Source: Vespa crabro
Lineage: Eukaryota; Arthropoda; Insecta; Hymenoptera; Vespidae
Direction: 5' to 3'
DNA length: 64,000 nucleotides
NCBI RefSeq assembly: GCF_910589235.1
Contig: NC_060977.1
Span: forward strand, 876,501 to 940,500
This document shows, piece after piece, positions 11,269-24,000 of this stretch (within the stretch, counting starts at the first letter, position 1; each line of letters opens with the position of its first letter). The position numbers and the translations under genes were made by a program. Below the pieces are notes generated by a model, which was not told the origin of the DNA, did not search any database, and saw nothing but the letters and a program-made list of their open reading frames with translations.

Positions 11269-14200
11269 TTTCGTTTTCGCTCAAGGGAACGTTTTCTCTT
11301 TTCTCTTTTATTTCTTCATTAGCGGTACTTAATCTGCTAATAACGTAGCCGTGTTTGCGTTCATTGAAATTTTATATTCGATGACACGATATTGATCTAT
11401 CCTATCGATAATTATTGCACGAAGGTTGTGATATAAATTGTAAATATGTGCGAGCTCGAGCGAAGATCGATCTCTTCTTTTTTTTCTTCTTTTTTTTCTT
11501 TCAGTCTTACGATCGGTCGAAGCCGAGGAAAGAATGCAACGATCGTAGCCGTCACGAGCGACGACGCACAATGAGGTACGATCGTGGATCGAGGCCGCAT
11601 TTGTCGAGTGCTCTGTACCGCGTTCCGCTCGATTAATCCGGCTCGAGTGTCGTCGTGGCATTTCCGTGTGAAAAAGCACCCTTTTGTCAAGTACGACCGG
11701 GAGCACACTCGGCTCTGCCGAGGAACGCGAACGCCTAAGAGAAAGAAGAGTGGAGAAGAGCAGAGAGACAACGATGGGTCCTAGGCACGAGGAGCCTGTA
11801 ATCCTCGCATTGTCTCTTCGACATCTCCCTCTTTCCCTCTTTTTTCTCTTCTCTATCTTCTCTTTCATTTTACCTCCATCTCCTTCCATCGTTTCTCTCG
11901 CCCGCTCGCTCGTTCGCGACGCACACGTAACGTTCGTGCTCGCACATTGGCGTAAAAGCCTATCCTTTGACGCAGCGAGAAGAGTAATAAGAAGGAGCAA
12001 TCCCCATGGTCGTGTTACGAGTCCTTCGACTCTCACTTTGCGCTCTCTTGTCTCCACGTGATTCCTTTTACGGAGAAAGGATGCCTACCGGTGAAAGGAA
12101 GAAGGATCACGGTAAAGTCGACGAACAAAAGAGAGACGCTTAACACTAACGGAACAGAAGAGTTAGCTACTTTAAAGTAAAGACTTTGAACGACAATTAT
12201 TTCGTAAAAAAATCCTATTAAAAATGCTTCATTTTTCGACGACGTCGAGAATTGAGAAGAGAAGCGAGCGCGGAAGAGTCCATCGACTAACCCATTAGGG
12301 TTGCGCACGAGGCAACAACGAAGGTCGACTCCGCCCTTTTCCTTCTCGTAAACTCTAGCAGAAGAACAACGATGGAAGAGGATTGACTCGCTAGACGTCT
12401 CACGCACGACCGGTTTATTCTTCGATCCTTGCGGTGAGGTCCCGCGGCGATCCCGAGGTGATTCCGTGGCAGAAGACCGCTTGGAATTCATGGAAACCCA
12501 TAGATTCGATGAGGTTTTACTGAGTCATCGCGTAGCCACTCGATGTTTGCTATTCGAGGATGAAAATATTGAAGGAAAGAAAGCACGCGTCGATCAAGCA
12601 CGTGACTAGGAACGACGGCTATCTAATGATCTTGGCGAGTTCACCTGGGAATTAGGATGATAATCTACTCGGTATATTTCGCTTTGTACGTTCCCCGCAG
12701 CTGCCACGAAGTATATAATAAGAAAGTTGATATCCAGACGCGAGGTTATCCGTCGTTGCCCCGGGCAACGATTGTCATCGAAGTTGGTGCGAGCATAGCG
12801 CAAAATGGCGGTCTCATTGGATGCGAGATCGTAATAGCGCTAAGAGAAACACTCCCTTTCGAGAAACAAGGAAATACAGTTTGAATTCTGACGTTCCTCT
12901 TTACGACCGCTCGGCCATTATCGACGAATCGACTTTCGTCGCTTATCTACGTTCGTTCTCTCTGCCAATCGTTGCCCCTCGGAGAACCACGAACGAGGAG
13001 AATTCGCAGCACGGACGAAGCGCTCTTCCTTCCTTCCTTCCTTTTCATAGCTACCTCCTTATCCCAAGGCGAATAAAACAAGATAATTATTACCCTTGCG
13101 ATCGTTATCCGCCGATCGACGATCTTATCTCTCGGCTCGATAGTTTTACGAGTAGAAAGGTAACGTTGGATAAAGTCGATCTTCGTAGGAAGATATCGGC
13201 AAAGTTTAACGATATTTAGCTAATAAATACCATAGACTATTAACTCTAAGAACGCTCTGCGAACAGACAGAGTCTAGATTACATCTTGTAGAGAGAAAAG
13301 AAGAAACTTTTAACAACGGGCTATGTTCCTTTTCATTTTGAAGAACCCTATTAAAAAGAGAAAGAGTCTAGTTAACGATCGCACGCCCGATAACATGGCA
13401 TTTAATTGGCCAAAAAATCTTTCGGGTTCTCTTTGTGACGACTACGGTGTGGTCCTAGCGGACTCTGCGTCGGTCGGAGTTTTCGTGGCCTCGAAGGGTC
13501 CTCGACTACTGTGATAAATGGCATTCCACGGGGCCCATGGTACCTAATCCAGTCAGGTAAAGGCTCTCTCGCATAGGAATTTCTCGTGCGACGAAAAGTA
13601 CCGCGTGCTCGTTGAGCGTCTTCTTCATTACGTATCGATAATTGATCAATCTTCCGCTGCTGTCAACCCACAAGTAAGATGAACGAACGAAATAATTTTT
13701 ATAACACGCGAAATTAATCTCGAGTGGATATAAAATAATTATTCGGAAATCTCGACGAATAGAATCTGCCAAAACCCTTATCGCAATCTCTCGTGTCTCT
13801 CCGATAAGATAAAAATGATTGTGAGCTCGAAAGTGACGTACGATATTTCGACCTCCTGCGATTTAATGCAATCCGTGATGAATTCTTTTATTTCGTCGAG
13901 TCTTTTATTCGCACGAAAACAACGCGGCCGGAACGCGTTCTTAGCATGGGGATCCCTCCAGTCTGGCGCCAGGCAATAATAACCGTTCGCCCACGCTGAG
14001 CTCTCGAGGTTTTTGCACCATCGTTCAGCAGCCTCGTCCGATCGTTTTCCATCGCAAAAGTTCTGCCTACGATTCATTAAAAAAAACAGCTAATTTGCTG
14101 CTCCTCCGTAATATCGATTTCTCTTGCTGTCCGTCAAACGGATCTCATTCGCGATCACGACTGAAAATGAAAGAAGCAAAAAGAAAGGATAGATAATGAA

Positions 14201-14670
14201 CGGCTATGACTAATCGTTAGCTCCAATGAGTATTCTCGCAAAGTAAACGCGATCAATAAAGGAAATGAAAATCTTGCGAAAAAAGAAAGAAGGAAAATGA
14301 AAAGGCGAGAAACTCCAAAGACCATTACGAGCTCGTGAAAGCTCGTACCAATTCACCGAAGGCTACTGCTCGATCTCGTAGATACGATTCCCTTCAAAAG
14401 CAACGATTCCCTTCCGTGCTGCCCTCCGGAGCAGTCAATAATTTCGCAGGTTCGATCGATCAGGTACGAACGGCGATAAAAGGCAGCATACGTTGTTCTC
14501 GCGCGAACCAAACGGAGAGGCAAACAGACTCAAAGAGAAAAAGGGAAGATTGAAAGATCGAATCGGTCAGCAACCCCTAGCGTAATAACGATTATCTCCG
14601 AGTGCATTCCGTCTCTCATACGCCTGCGGAAGACATAAATCCGGCTTCTCCCCGCCTTCTTCGAGAGAGT

Positions 14671-14696
14671 AAGAGAGAGAGAGAGAGAGAGAGAGA
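14671..14696. repeat. (GA)n microsatellite
   Basis: About thirteen GA units. Confidence 0.85.
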
Positions 14697-16492
14697 ATGA
14701 ATGAGTCGTCTCGTAATCTCGTATAGACATCGAAACGCAATGGCAGACCCATCGAATTTTTCGTCCTCGTTGAAAGAAAAGACGACAGAGAAGACAGAGA
14801 ACTAATGGAGAAAGAATATGACGCGACTTCTAACGGATTAATTCCTTGGGCAAACGCAATGACGACTGGACCACGTGCGTTTTAGGTCAACTTTTTTTTT
14901 TTTTTGGTTCGCTTCCTCGGCGAGATATATCCAAGCTGTTAGTCGTGAAATGATAAATGATCTGAGAAACCGGTATTAAAATCTCTAATGATAGTTACGT
15001 ACTAGTTACGATAGTTAGATACTCATAGATTAGTGGATTAAAATCAACGATGCGCAGTTTGAAAAATATTATTTTCAGTAGAAAATTTTTACTCGTGGTA
15101 TAATTTCATTCGCGAGATGTTATCTCAACGTCACTCGACCAAAGCTTCCAACACTTTCTGCCATTTTTACGTCTATCCCTTTCATCTTTCGCCGTTTTAC
15201 AACACAAACGAGCCGTCGTTTTAGCTTCACTAACGACGCCCTTAATTAGAGACTCCGCATATTCGAAACTTCCGGTACTCCACTTTACGATCCTTTTTAA
15301 TCAACTTAACGAATTTGCGATAGGAACGTTGCAATTTTAAATCTATCATATACAAATCCTATAAAATGTTAATTGAAATCTATTGTATATTTTTTACGTG
15401 ACTCGTTAGAAATTAATGCGATCACACGAAAAGTTTGGAAAAAAAAAGGTAGATATTCACGGTCGAGCGAGCGTCTATGAAAGAGAATAAAAATGACCCT
15501 ATCGAATGTTTCGACTTTTGTGAGCATAATGTCGGTAACGATAATTCGTTGAAACGGCACCTGAACCACCGCCACCACCCCATGTTTCGTGCCTTTTTTC
15601 TCGATATTCTGTCGGCGCGGATTATGTTAATGTCGTTCTCATTCTCTTTTGATCCACAGCAACGAAGGGAGAGCGAGTCAGAATGAAAGAGAAAGAGTGC
15701 AAAAGAGAGAGAGAGAGAGAGAGAGAGGAGTGCGGGAGATTTCGATGAAGGGTCCCGGAGGGTGAAACTCGCAGCGCACGAGACAGAAAGCACGGGGGCG
15801 GCGGCAAACGGTGAGTCATACTTCATCCCCTGGCTTTCCAGGGGCGAGGGAAGTGACTGGTCGCCGTCATCCCCCGTTTTCAGGGCTACAGACGAATCCC
15901 CAACATCGCTCGAAACGACCCTACGCTGAAATTATATTTCTTCCGACGTACAGGCGCCGAAGCTTGCCTATCGAATCGCGTCTACCATGTTTTCGGATTG
16001 AGTCGTCCGTGATTTTTTTTCTTTTTACGTTCTCGCGTTCTTACTGAAAAAGAATTTTAGGAATTTCGAAAATAAAGTCATACCTAGCTATATCATCGTT
16101 TCAACGTGGATAACTACGATAGTAAAAAATGCTGTCAAGATTTCATAAAAAGATATCGTCAAAAGAGCAAAGCCACGGGCCAGTATGCGTAAGTCTCAAG
16201 AGAGGCACTTTAATTTTGACTAACAAATTTCGGGGTAAGATTTTACGTGACACTCGAAAGAAGGAGCGAGCATACGAAGGTCACAGCTGGCGCTGAATCA
16301 TCGAGAGACCTGCTCCGCGCGAGCGTTACCAAGGTTTCCGTGTAGATTCGTGTAACTTATCGCTTCCTCTTATCGAAAGGACCAGAAAAAAGTACGTCCT
16401 CGAGTACGATAAAAGTCCAACGAAAAGGCACTCTGTTCGGCTACTACAAATACAAAGATAATTAGTATCGCGTACTACCAAATGACTACGCT

Positions 16493-16517
16493 TTTCTTTC
16501 TTTCTTTCTTTCTTTCT
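16493..16517. repeat. (TTTC)n repeat
   Basis: Six TTTC units inside a longer T/C-rich stretch. Confidence 0.8.
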
Positions 16518-17633
16518 AATCTTTTCTTTTCTTTTCCTTCTTTTTTTCCTTCTTTTTATCATCGGAAAGCCAATGCACTCGGAGCACAGAGAGTATTGTG
16601 TTCCTAAGTCGACGATCGCTTTGGCTCTGGAACAACGCTTCGTAACGCGATAGCAAACCGAGAGCCCGGTATCAGCTGACACAGTGATCATAAATACACG
16701 AACCGGAAAGGCTTGAGAGAGCGGCGCGACGCAGCTGGTAACAATATTATTCTCTAAGTTACGGCTTCCCAGACCGGGGAGAAAGAAAAGTTGCGGTAAA
16801 AAGGTAACAAAACTAACAAAGCTATCTACGAGGAAGCATTAGAAAAATTGTGGCAAGCTGATGCCAAGCGAGCAAGCGGATTGGATACGAAAGAAATTAA
16901 ATTCGATGACGACGACGACGATGACGTTTCTTCCCTTTTGTTCTCGTAATCCGAAGCTACGGACTAATTTTTCCTTTGTCGGACATAATCGATCCCTCGG
17001 TCCTGCAAATTAAGTATTCACGATCAAAGTTCACGTGCGTATGCTGGGACACAATGATCGCATATGCGCCCTCTTTCTTTCAAACTTAACAACAGCAATA
17101 GCAGTAGGTAGGTAACTAAGGCGACCACTTGGAAAGCAACAATGTGAACGACAATGACCGTAATCATAGATTCGAGGTAACTTTACGCTCGATCTCCATT
17201 TTCCTCTTTGCCCACTTAGCATCGCACTCGAAAGAGCGTCTCGAAGGAGTGCTCGTGATGACCACGGGAAAGGGGGGAGCTCTGCCACACTGACGAGTAA
17301 AAAAAGAAAGGGTGCCGACGAGACACGTGCGAATTGAAATTTCTTCAACGGTCGATTCTGCTCGAATCATCCTCCTGCCAATTATCGCCAGACGCTGAGG
17401 GAGAGATCACGCGGAAGCTTTCAAAAGTTACTCGCCATTTTTCTCTTTCTTCCTTTTTTCTATCTTTTTTTCTTTTCAATCATCGAACCATTTTGGATTA
17501 CGTTCGCGTTGGAAAATTAGAAGCTCTCGGTTTTGCAACCGGATTACAGCTTATCGCTTCTCGAAAATTCCACCAGCATCGATCTCGTCTCGACGCGCGT
17601 TTCCCCATTAAAGCCGAGTTGCCGAGGGAGGTA

Positions 17634-17681
17634 AATTATTACGCGGGATAAACAATTATGGAGTTATGAATTATTACGCGG
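17634..17681. repeat. Perfect 13-base direct repeat
   Basis: AATTATTACGCGG occurs at 17634-17646 and 17669-17681, 35 bases apart. Confidence 0.6.
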
Positions 17682-18337
17682 CCTTTAATTCCGCATCGTG
17701 GTATATACCTATCTACGTGCGCCATTGGACGCCGTAGCTTGGGGCGATCGCGGGAGACGACGGCAAGAGATGCTGTAATAGAATCGAGCGAGAGAGATAG
17801 GTATAGATAGAGAGCGAGAGAGAGAGAGAGAGAGAGAGGGAGAGGAAGAGGGGAAGTATTCAAGCAGACACGCTTTTGAAGTCTTGCGAAGGATAATCCT
17901 CGAGCGAAGAATCGAAGATTAACAAAGTCGTATTCGCGAACCACATGGCTCCCGGCACGAAGGAAACGAGTTCGCGATAAGAACGGCTCTTTCGAGATAC
18001 TCGCGAGGAAATAAGCTTGTCTTGTCGCGCCTTCTACGAACAAAAGCCCTTTTGATAAGAGGAAAACGATCAAAGAGAAAGGGCAGAATTATCGTCGAAT
18101 CCTCGATGAATCCCGTCAAAGCAGGACGTTTCGACGAAACGTTTCATTTGAATCGACATAATTGTATACGATTACTCGCATTCTATCCAAAGAGGATTTT
18201 GTTTCCTTTGTCGAAGGATAACAAAAAAAAAAAAAAAGAAACGATAGAGTGCTCGTTAATCGGAGTTATCTTTCAGTTAAAATGTATCACGAATATCCGA
18301 TAAAAATGATTGATCGATTAATAGTCAAAGAACGTAC

Positions 18338-18457
18338 CATGCCCTCGTCTATCGACGTATCTTCCTCGAAGTAACATTCGTCGGCATCTTCCGGCGTCAG
18401 GACGGCAGGAGTTTCCGCTGACTCCTCCTTGATATCCTGTCTCCTCATCCAATCCAT
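18338..18457 (-). CDS. Candidate alternative first coding exon C (acidic N-terminus)
   Basis: The minus strand reads 40 codons from the ATG at 18457 (context CGAC-ATGG) to a GTACGT donor at 18337-18332, ending in phase 0. The peptide has 14 Asp/Glu and only 3 Lys/Arg. It begins MDWMRRQDIK and continues with a Pro/Thr segment (ETPAVLTPEDAD), then CYFEEDTSIDEGM. The frame stays open upstream, so two readings are possible. Either an acceptor at 18472-18471 gives a leader and this ATG starts translation (preferred, since that acceptor is out of phase for an in-frame upstream coding exon), or a stronger pyrimidine-preceded AG further upstream (after a TCGAAG) brings in about 25 extra residues in phase 0. 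I do not recognise the family. Strand, phase and style match exons A and B. Confidence 0.58.
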
Positions 18458-18470
18458 GTCGTCGAATTTT
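18458..18470 (-). other. Short 5' leader of exon C
   Basis: There are thirteen bases between a candidate acceptor (CAACGCTTAG, AG at 18472-18471 on the minus strand) and the exon C ATG. The pyrimidine tract before this AG is weak, so the boundary is tentative. Confidence 0.35.
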
Positions 18471-18987
18471 CTAAGCGTTGAAATATTTTTTCCTCGATCG
18501 TAATAAACGTAAGAAAGAGAGGTCTTAGTAGTTCCTCTCTTCGAGGAACCAAAAAATAGAAAACTCTTTCGTTCACGATCACATGTCTCACACAACTCGA
18601 GGAGGTAACACCTGGAACGTACACCGTTCGGTTTTCTCTCTCTCCGTTATCGTTCTCTGTTATTGTTAGCGGGTTCGCGTTCGACACTCGACTATTACAA
18701 GTCGAATACGACGTTGCCTCTCGTGTCTGACATTTGCGAAATGTCAAACCTTCACGATTCGACCGACCGAATTATCCTTCCCGGTGATCGTGATCCTCGA
18801 TAAAACGAGATCTCTCTCTACTAACCACACAGAAAATATCGACGAAAGGACGAAAAATTATCGTCGATCACTTGAAATATTTTTTCAAAAAAAAAACAAA
18901 AAAGGAAAAACGAATATATATCATCACATGGATTCGTCGAGATTAACACGAGCACATCGATGATCCGTTTCAGAAGGATTTCCTTAC

Positions 18988-19097
18988 GAGCACGCAGCTC
19001 GTAAAAGCCAGCGTCGTTTGACCACGCACACGTAGTAAATACGCGAAATTCTATCGAGAGAGGTGGAAAGAAAAAGAGAGAGATAGCGAAAAAGGGA

Positions 19098-19145
<48 letters not shown>

Positions 19146-19200
19146 GACAGAAAAAAGGAGAGAAATACGCGCGCGCAGACGGCGCGTGTGCGCACGAGCG
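18988..19200 (-). other. Possible untranslated exon upstream of exon C
   Basis: On the minus strand a good donor (C then GTAAGG, GT at 18987-18986) follows a moderately GC-rich stretch. It lies about 0.5 kb upstream of the exon C acceptor at 18471 and next to the CpG-rich block. A transcript starting in that block and spliced 18988 to 18470 would place the ATG at 18457 as the first coding start. The 5' end is arbitrary; only the donor is visible. Confidence 0.32.
19099..19141. repeat. (GATA)n then (GA)n microsatellite
   Basis: Four GATA-like units run into about sixteen GA units, next to the CpG-rich block. Confidence 0.85.
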
Positions 19201-19560
19201 AACGAGCTAGCGAGCGAGCGAGCCACGACGGCGGTGCAGCTGCAACTGTGTGTGCACGCCGGGAATGCTGGAGGTGGTATGGAGGCGGCGAGCCGGCTTG
19301 CGTTCTCCTCTCCTCTCTTGCTTTCTCTTTCTCTCTCTCTCTTTCTCTTACTCTCCTACGAAGGCGCGCGCGCGCGCTCGTGTTTTCTCTCTCACTCTCT
19401 CGGCTTCTCCACAAAGCCGGCCGGAAAGCGTCAGCCTGTCCTGCGAGCTTCCCGCTGGACGAACGTGAGCCGAGAGAAGAGACGGGAGAAGGCAGGAGTG
19501 GGCGAAGAGGAGAGGTGGAGAAGAGAGAGAGGAGGTGCACTCTAACGAGGGTGGCCGAGG
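19145..19560 (-). promoter_or_regulatory. CpG-rich, GAGA-rich promoter-like segment upstream of exon C
   Basis: This is the most GC- and CpG-dense part of the window. It has alternating GC runs (about 19364-19378 and 19168-19180), a CGAG/GAGC repeat at 19197-19222, a perfect TGCAGCTGCA palindrome at 19235-19244, and long GA tracts on both sides (19100-19141 and 19576-19627 as TC). Insect promoters of regulated genes are often flanked by GA/TC tracts that bind GAGA-type factors. The segment lies directly upstream of a candidate leader exon for exon C. No TATA box is evident. A long stop-free frame through here on each strand is a by-product of the repeats. Confidence 0.4.
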
Positions 19561-19572
19561 GTTCCTTTTCTC

Positions 19573-19575
<3 letters not shown>

Positions 19576-19627
<52 letters not shown>
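19576..19627. repeat. (TC)n microsatellite
   Basis: Twenty-five or so TC units on the far side of the CpG-rich block. Confidence 0.9.
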
Positions 19628-19630
<3 letters not shown>

Positions 19631-21043
19631 CTTCTTTTTATTCCCACTCCACGTTCCAACTTTGACGCTCTTCGTCACTCCGAGCAGCATCCATTTTCTC
19701 TCCTTCTCTTGCCCCCACCAACTAACTCGGTCCCCTCCACGAACCTCGACAATCCACCCCCCCACTCTTCGCTGGAGTCCAACTCGCTGCGGGTTCAGGG
19801 ACGATCCCTTTTCAGTCCAGACTAAGGGGTCAGCGCCTCGAAGGATCTCACAGATATACTCTGAAAGTTTTCTTTTCCTTTTCCAGGAAGACAAAATGCG
19901 TATCCTTACTTTATCTCACGAGAAAGGTTCCTTTGTTTCTCTCTATCCTTCGATTACTTTCTTCCGTGTCGTATAAAAGAGATTGGCTTGACTCGGCGGA
20001 ACGTGCCTAACTGGTTGCGAAATTATCATTCTCTCTATTTGTTTAACCAGGATCTAACTATATTCCATGAATATACGTATGATCCCTAGAAGCAACGATG
20101 TCTTCTACTAATTCCGAGCGCTTGCCTTCGCCAAGAGGAGAAAACAACACGGAGGAATATCCCTTTCGGCGATAGGATAACGTACGAACAAAAGGACGAG
20201 AACGCGATAAGCCTCGAGAGAAAATATTGCGAGTTCAGCGAGTCTCGTGTATGCTCCGAACAAACACAGTGTGTCCTCGGTCACGCACCGTTGCTCGGCA
20301 ATGGAGTTAACGTAGCTACATCCCTGAGTCCCTACTATCCCTTGCGAACAGACAGAGAATACGATGGTCCCAACGCGTGCGACAAAGAGAACCAAAGATA
20401 ACTCGGAAAGAGTGCAGGGCCGGCGAAAGATTGATATGAAATGTCAGAAAAAAAATAGAGAGAGGGAAAGAAAGAGGGAGGGGAGAGCGCGTCGCGAACG
20501 CACCTGAATAAACTCCCCGATGACTGTAACATCTTTACGAAATCGCGAGCGGGATCGTTAAAAATTAATTACTCGAGAAGCGTACACGAAATCCATTGAG
20601 ATTATGTAATCTTCTACGTATATTTATATCTGAAGTGACGTGGCGGAAAGAATAATTTTTATCGACAAAACTGAAAGTAATTAGTACGACGAAGCACGCG
20701 CGGAATTTATTCCGCATACGATGCACGGCAAGTTTGAACAGACGATCCTATCTTGGCTTATCGCATTCCATGATTCCTCAATGGATGTAAAATCCATTTA
20801 ACATTGATTCCTCTCTTTCTTAATGTCGAGTTATATCGTGGAGGATTGAAGCAGCCAGACGGGAATGTCCGTCCGTCATCGAATATACGTTGATTGAAAA
20901 TCGATAAAAAGAATCGAAAGGAAATAAAATGTTACCTTTGCTTTTCGTTTGGCGTCGATCGAGAAACTCGTAGCTACGTTACTGCGGGAACCACGAGAGA
21001 GCCGCGAAATGTTGAAAAAGGGGGAGAGGGAGAGCAAGCAAGC

Positions 21044-21051
<8 letters not shown>

Positions 21052-21076
<25 letters not shown>
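21052..21076. repeat. (GA)n microsatellite
   Basis: About twelve GA units. Confidence 0.85.
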
Positions 21077-21077
<1 letters not shown>

Positions 21078-24000
21078 TTCTGTGCAGTGTGTGTTAGTCA
21101 TGAGTTGCCCATGGCAACCCACGCGGCAGCTACGCACGCGGCTCTAGGCACATCGTTCGAAACGTACCGCACACACTGACAACCATATCGTTTGTGCGCG
21201 TGTGTACGAGCGACACGATACGAAGGGAGCCCACGATTACATAGGGGACTTGTATGCTCGTACACGCGTGCGCACATACACACAGACATAGGCGAGAGTG
21301 CACAAGACACGCATAGCTAAGTTAATTGATTTCGGCTCTGTCGGGCCGCCTCGATATGTTGCCACTTCGATCGAAATAACGCATCGAAAACGCGTTAACG
21401 CAATCGAATCCGAAGACCCTGGTTCGCGTTGAACAACGTTTCGTTTTCAAAAATCTCTACATTTTCCTCTTTCTTTATTATTTCAACTTCGTCGAATAAT
21501 AAAAGCGTAGGAGTATTCTTGATGATTTTTCTCTGAGAGAAAAATTTATCGTCGCGGGGATTAGAGTAATCCGTAACGATGGCCTTTTTATCGCTAACGC
21601 AACAGGATGCAAAACGTTGCACAATTCAGATCGGGAAAATACGCAAAGAATAGTACGGTCTAGAAGGCGGTCGAGATGATCATAAAAACTAACGTCGAGT
21701 ACTATGCGGTGACGGGGTCAGCTTGACCTACAATATGGATTGCGTTAAATAACTTAGTTATGTCCATTGTCTTTATTCCCTTTGTCACGTTATGTCGTTA
21801 AAGAGTTTAAATCTTGCAGAAGATACTTTCTGAAATCGATTATTTAATAACGGAGATAATTTTAAACCCGTTTTAATGAAATATCTTAAATTTGATTGTA
21901 CAACCGTTATTCAATCTCAAAAAAAAGCAAACTAACTAACGTGAATATTATTCTCATGTAACACGTATAACATGATCCTCGTAGTCTTCTGACCTCCGGC
22001 GTTATCCTTGCAGTGCGTTATTCTAGCCACAACTATCGCATCGACCATCCTACTACATAGGTATGCAACATTACACCTCGTATCGAACGGATTTGCGAAG
22101 ATGAGAAGAGGAAGAGAAAACGGGGATAATGGGAGAAGCATTAAATTCAAATGGACCGCAAACGAAATGTACTCGCGATATCGAAGCACGACAACCGGAT
22201 CGTCCTTGGTCGAACGATCGTAAAATGTTGCGGTTCTATGAAATATTATGAAATATTAGTGAGCATCGACGATCGTAGGAAACGTCCGTACGTGCGTGCG
22301 TACGTCCGTTCTCTTTTTGCGTTTCATAGAAACGACGAACCACCTACTCAACGATCGAATAAGAAAAAGGTTTTCTCGAAATCTTGGCACCTTCTCCAAT
22401 TTCCTACGAGCTCGGTCTCTTTTATTACCCGTACTACTTTCGAAACGTTAACAACTCTTTCTTTTTTTTCTTTCTCTCCTTCTTCCTTCCTCAAATCCAT
22501 TTTGGTTAGATTTATGTTTCGAGAATCATGAAAGAAATTTTCGTGGAAAATGTCGTAATCTCGTCGAAAGATGATTCTTTTTTTTTCTCTCTCTCTCTCT
22601 TTTTTGTTTTCTTTCTTCACAATACTATAGAAACTTTTTAAACGACTATACGATCGTCAATAATAAAATAATAAACTTGGTCGAATAGGATAAACTCGCG
22701 ATAGGATGAACCCAATGGAATTCCATTTGTTCATTAGATTATCCGAATCGCTTTGGGTTTCTCTCTGTCCTAGATTTATTCAGTAATCTCGTTCTGTGTA
22801 CCTCTCATACAAACGGCTCGTTCGCGAACTGACTTTCTATGGAAGTACGTACCGCGAAATTCTGTTTGTCTCTCATCATTTAGGAACAGGCTATATGAGC
22901 GGACGAGCGTACACGACGCGAATAGTTATACGTCTTTACCTCTTGCGAGTCAAATAGAGCTAACGAGCTCTGATTAATTTAAGAATTCTTGGTAAATATT
23001 TTTTTTACACAGACATCGCAGAAATCACGTATTATCGTACTTTCGAAGAAATCAAAGTTTAACTGGAAGGCTAAAACGACTTTGTGAGAAAGAATTCGCG
23101 TAAGATTCTTTTGAAGATTTCCGCTCACATGCCGCGAGAAGGCGAAAGATCGTTTCGAGAGATTTACATCCGAGAGGAGAAAAAGAAAAAGGAAGGAAGG
23201 CACAGGAGCGAAAGAGGGACGGCGGACATACTCCGAAACCAAAAGGGTTCTTGGGAAGCTGAAAGAGATCCCACGAGAGAAGATCCCTTCTGGAAGATCC
23301 ATCACATCTTTTCTTAAGACATTAACCAAGATACGACTCGTCCGAGTAAAATAATCGAAAGACTAGATCATAAGCAATTAGGTCAGTTAACTAATTGTAA
23401 GATATTTCCAGGACTCCGATGCTAACCATTTAAAATGTGACGATCGAAGACACGATGATTTCGTCATCGTGACAAACCGAATTGTGTCGCGTTTTCTAAC
23501 TAGCAAATGGTTTATCGCTAAAAATATTAGTCGGTCTATCAAACGACGACGGGAGGAGCAGCTGCCACGCTCATTATCCGACAAGAGATATCGTCCCGCT
23601 TTGACCGGCAAGAAATTGTCGCGTCGTGATCGCGCGAACGAACCGACACGTCGTGCCTTCCCCTTCTGCCATTAAATAATGCGATAAGTTTCGAGTATCT
23701 TCTATGGCTGAAAAAAAAAAAAAGAAAAAAGAAAGAAGGAGCAGCTATCGGTCTAAATTTAAAATATGCAGCAACTAATCGTTTACTTTCAAACGTGTAT
23801 CGCGAACGATTGTAATTATTTAACGTCGACCTCTTTGGATCGTCCTCCTTCTTTTCTCCCAATCATCGATGATATCGATAGGGCAAAGGTAAAAAAAAAA
23901 AAGAAAAAAGAAAAAGGAAAAAAAGAATTATCAAGAAGAAAGTCTGGGAAACGTATTTAACAGAAAGTATCGAGTCAATGATAATAACGTGAGAGAGATA

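Larger units (their letters stand above)
1..18337. other. Probable intron / non-coding DNA downstream of exon C
   Basis: I see no exon I can defend in this stretch. It contains many short simple repeats, poly-A and poly-T runs (for example 6218-6231, 8120-8165, 8993-9021), a CpG-rich patch at about 530-860, and several weak open frames. If the MRL gene model holds, this is intron between the alternative first exons and the shared exons beyond position 1. Frames that look longer than chance are mostly Ser/Leu or Arg/Glu translations of CT/GA repeats. Confidence 0.5.

Noticed and set aside
11329..12057. 242-codon minus-strand frame with a signal-peptide-like start
   Set aside because: The start codon is GTG, not ATG. 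The hydrophobic stretch is short and most of the frame is Lys/Arg/Glu repeat translation.
12821..13219. 132-codon plus-strand frame of ordinary composition
   Set aside because: It has an ATG start but no recognised motif, no splice signals checked as convincing, and CG-rich sequence here makes such frames common.
18821..19894. 357-codon minus-strand open frame, the longest in the window
   Set aside because: Its length comes from stop-free GA/TC repeats and CpG-rich DNA. It translates as RERERE and SLSLSL blocks, and the plus strand is equally open.
20700..20715. 16-base near-palindrome GCGGAATTTATTCCGC
   Set aside because: Its arms are only seven bases; expected several times by chance in a window of this size.
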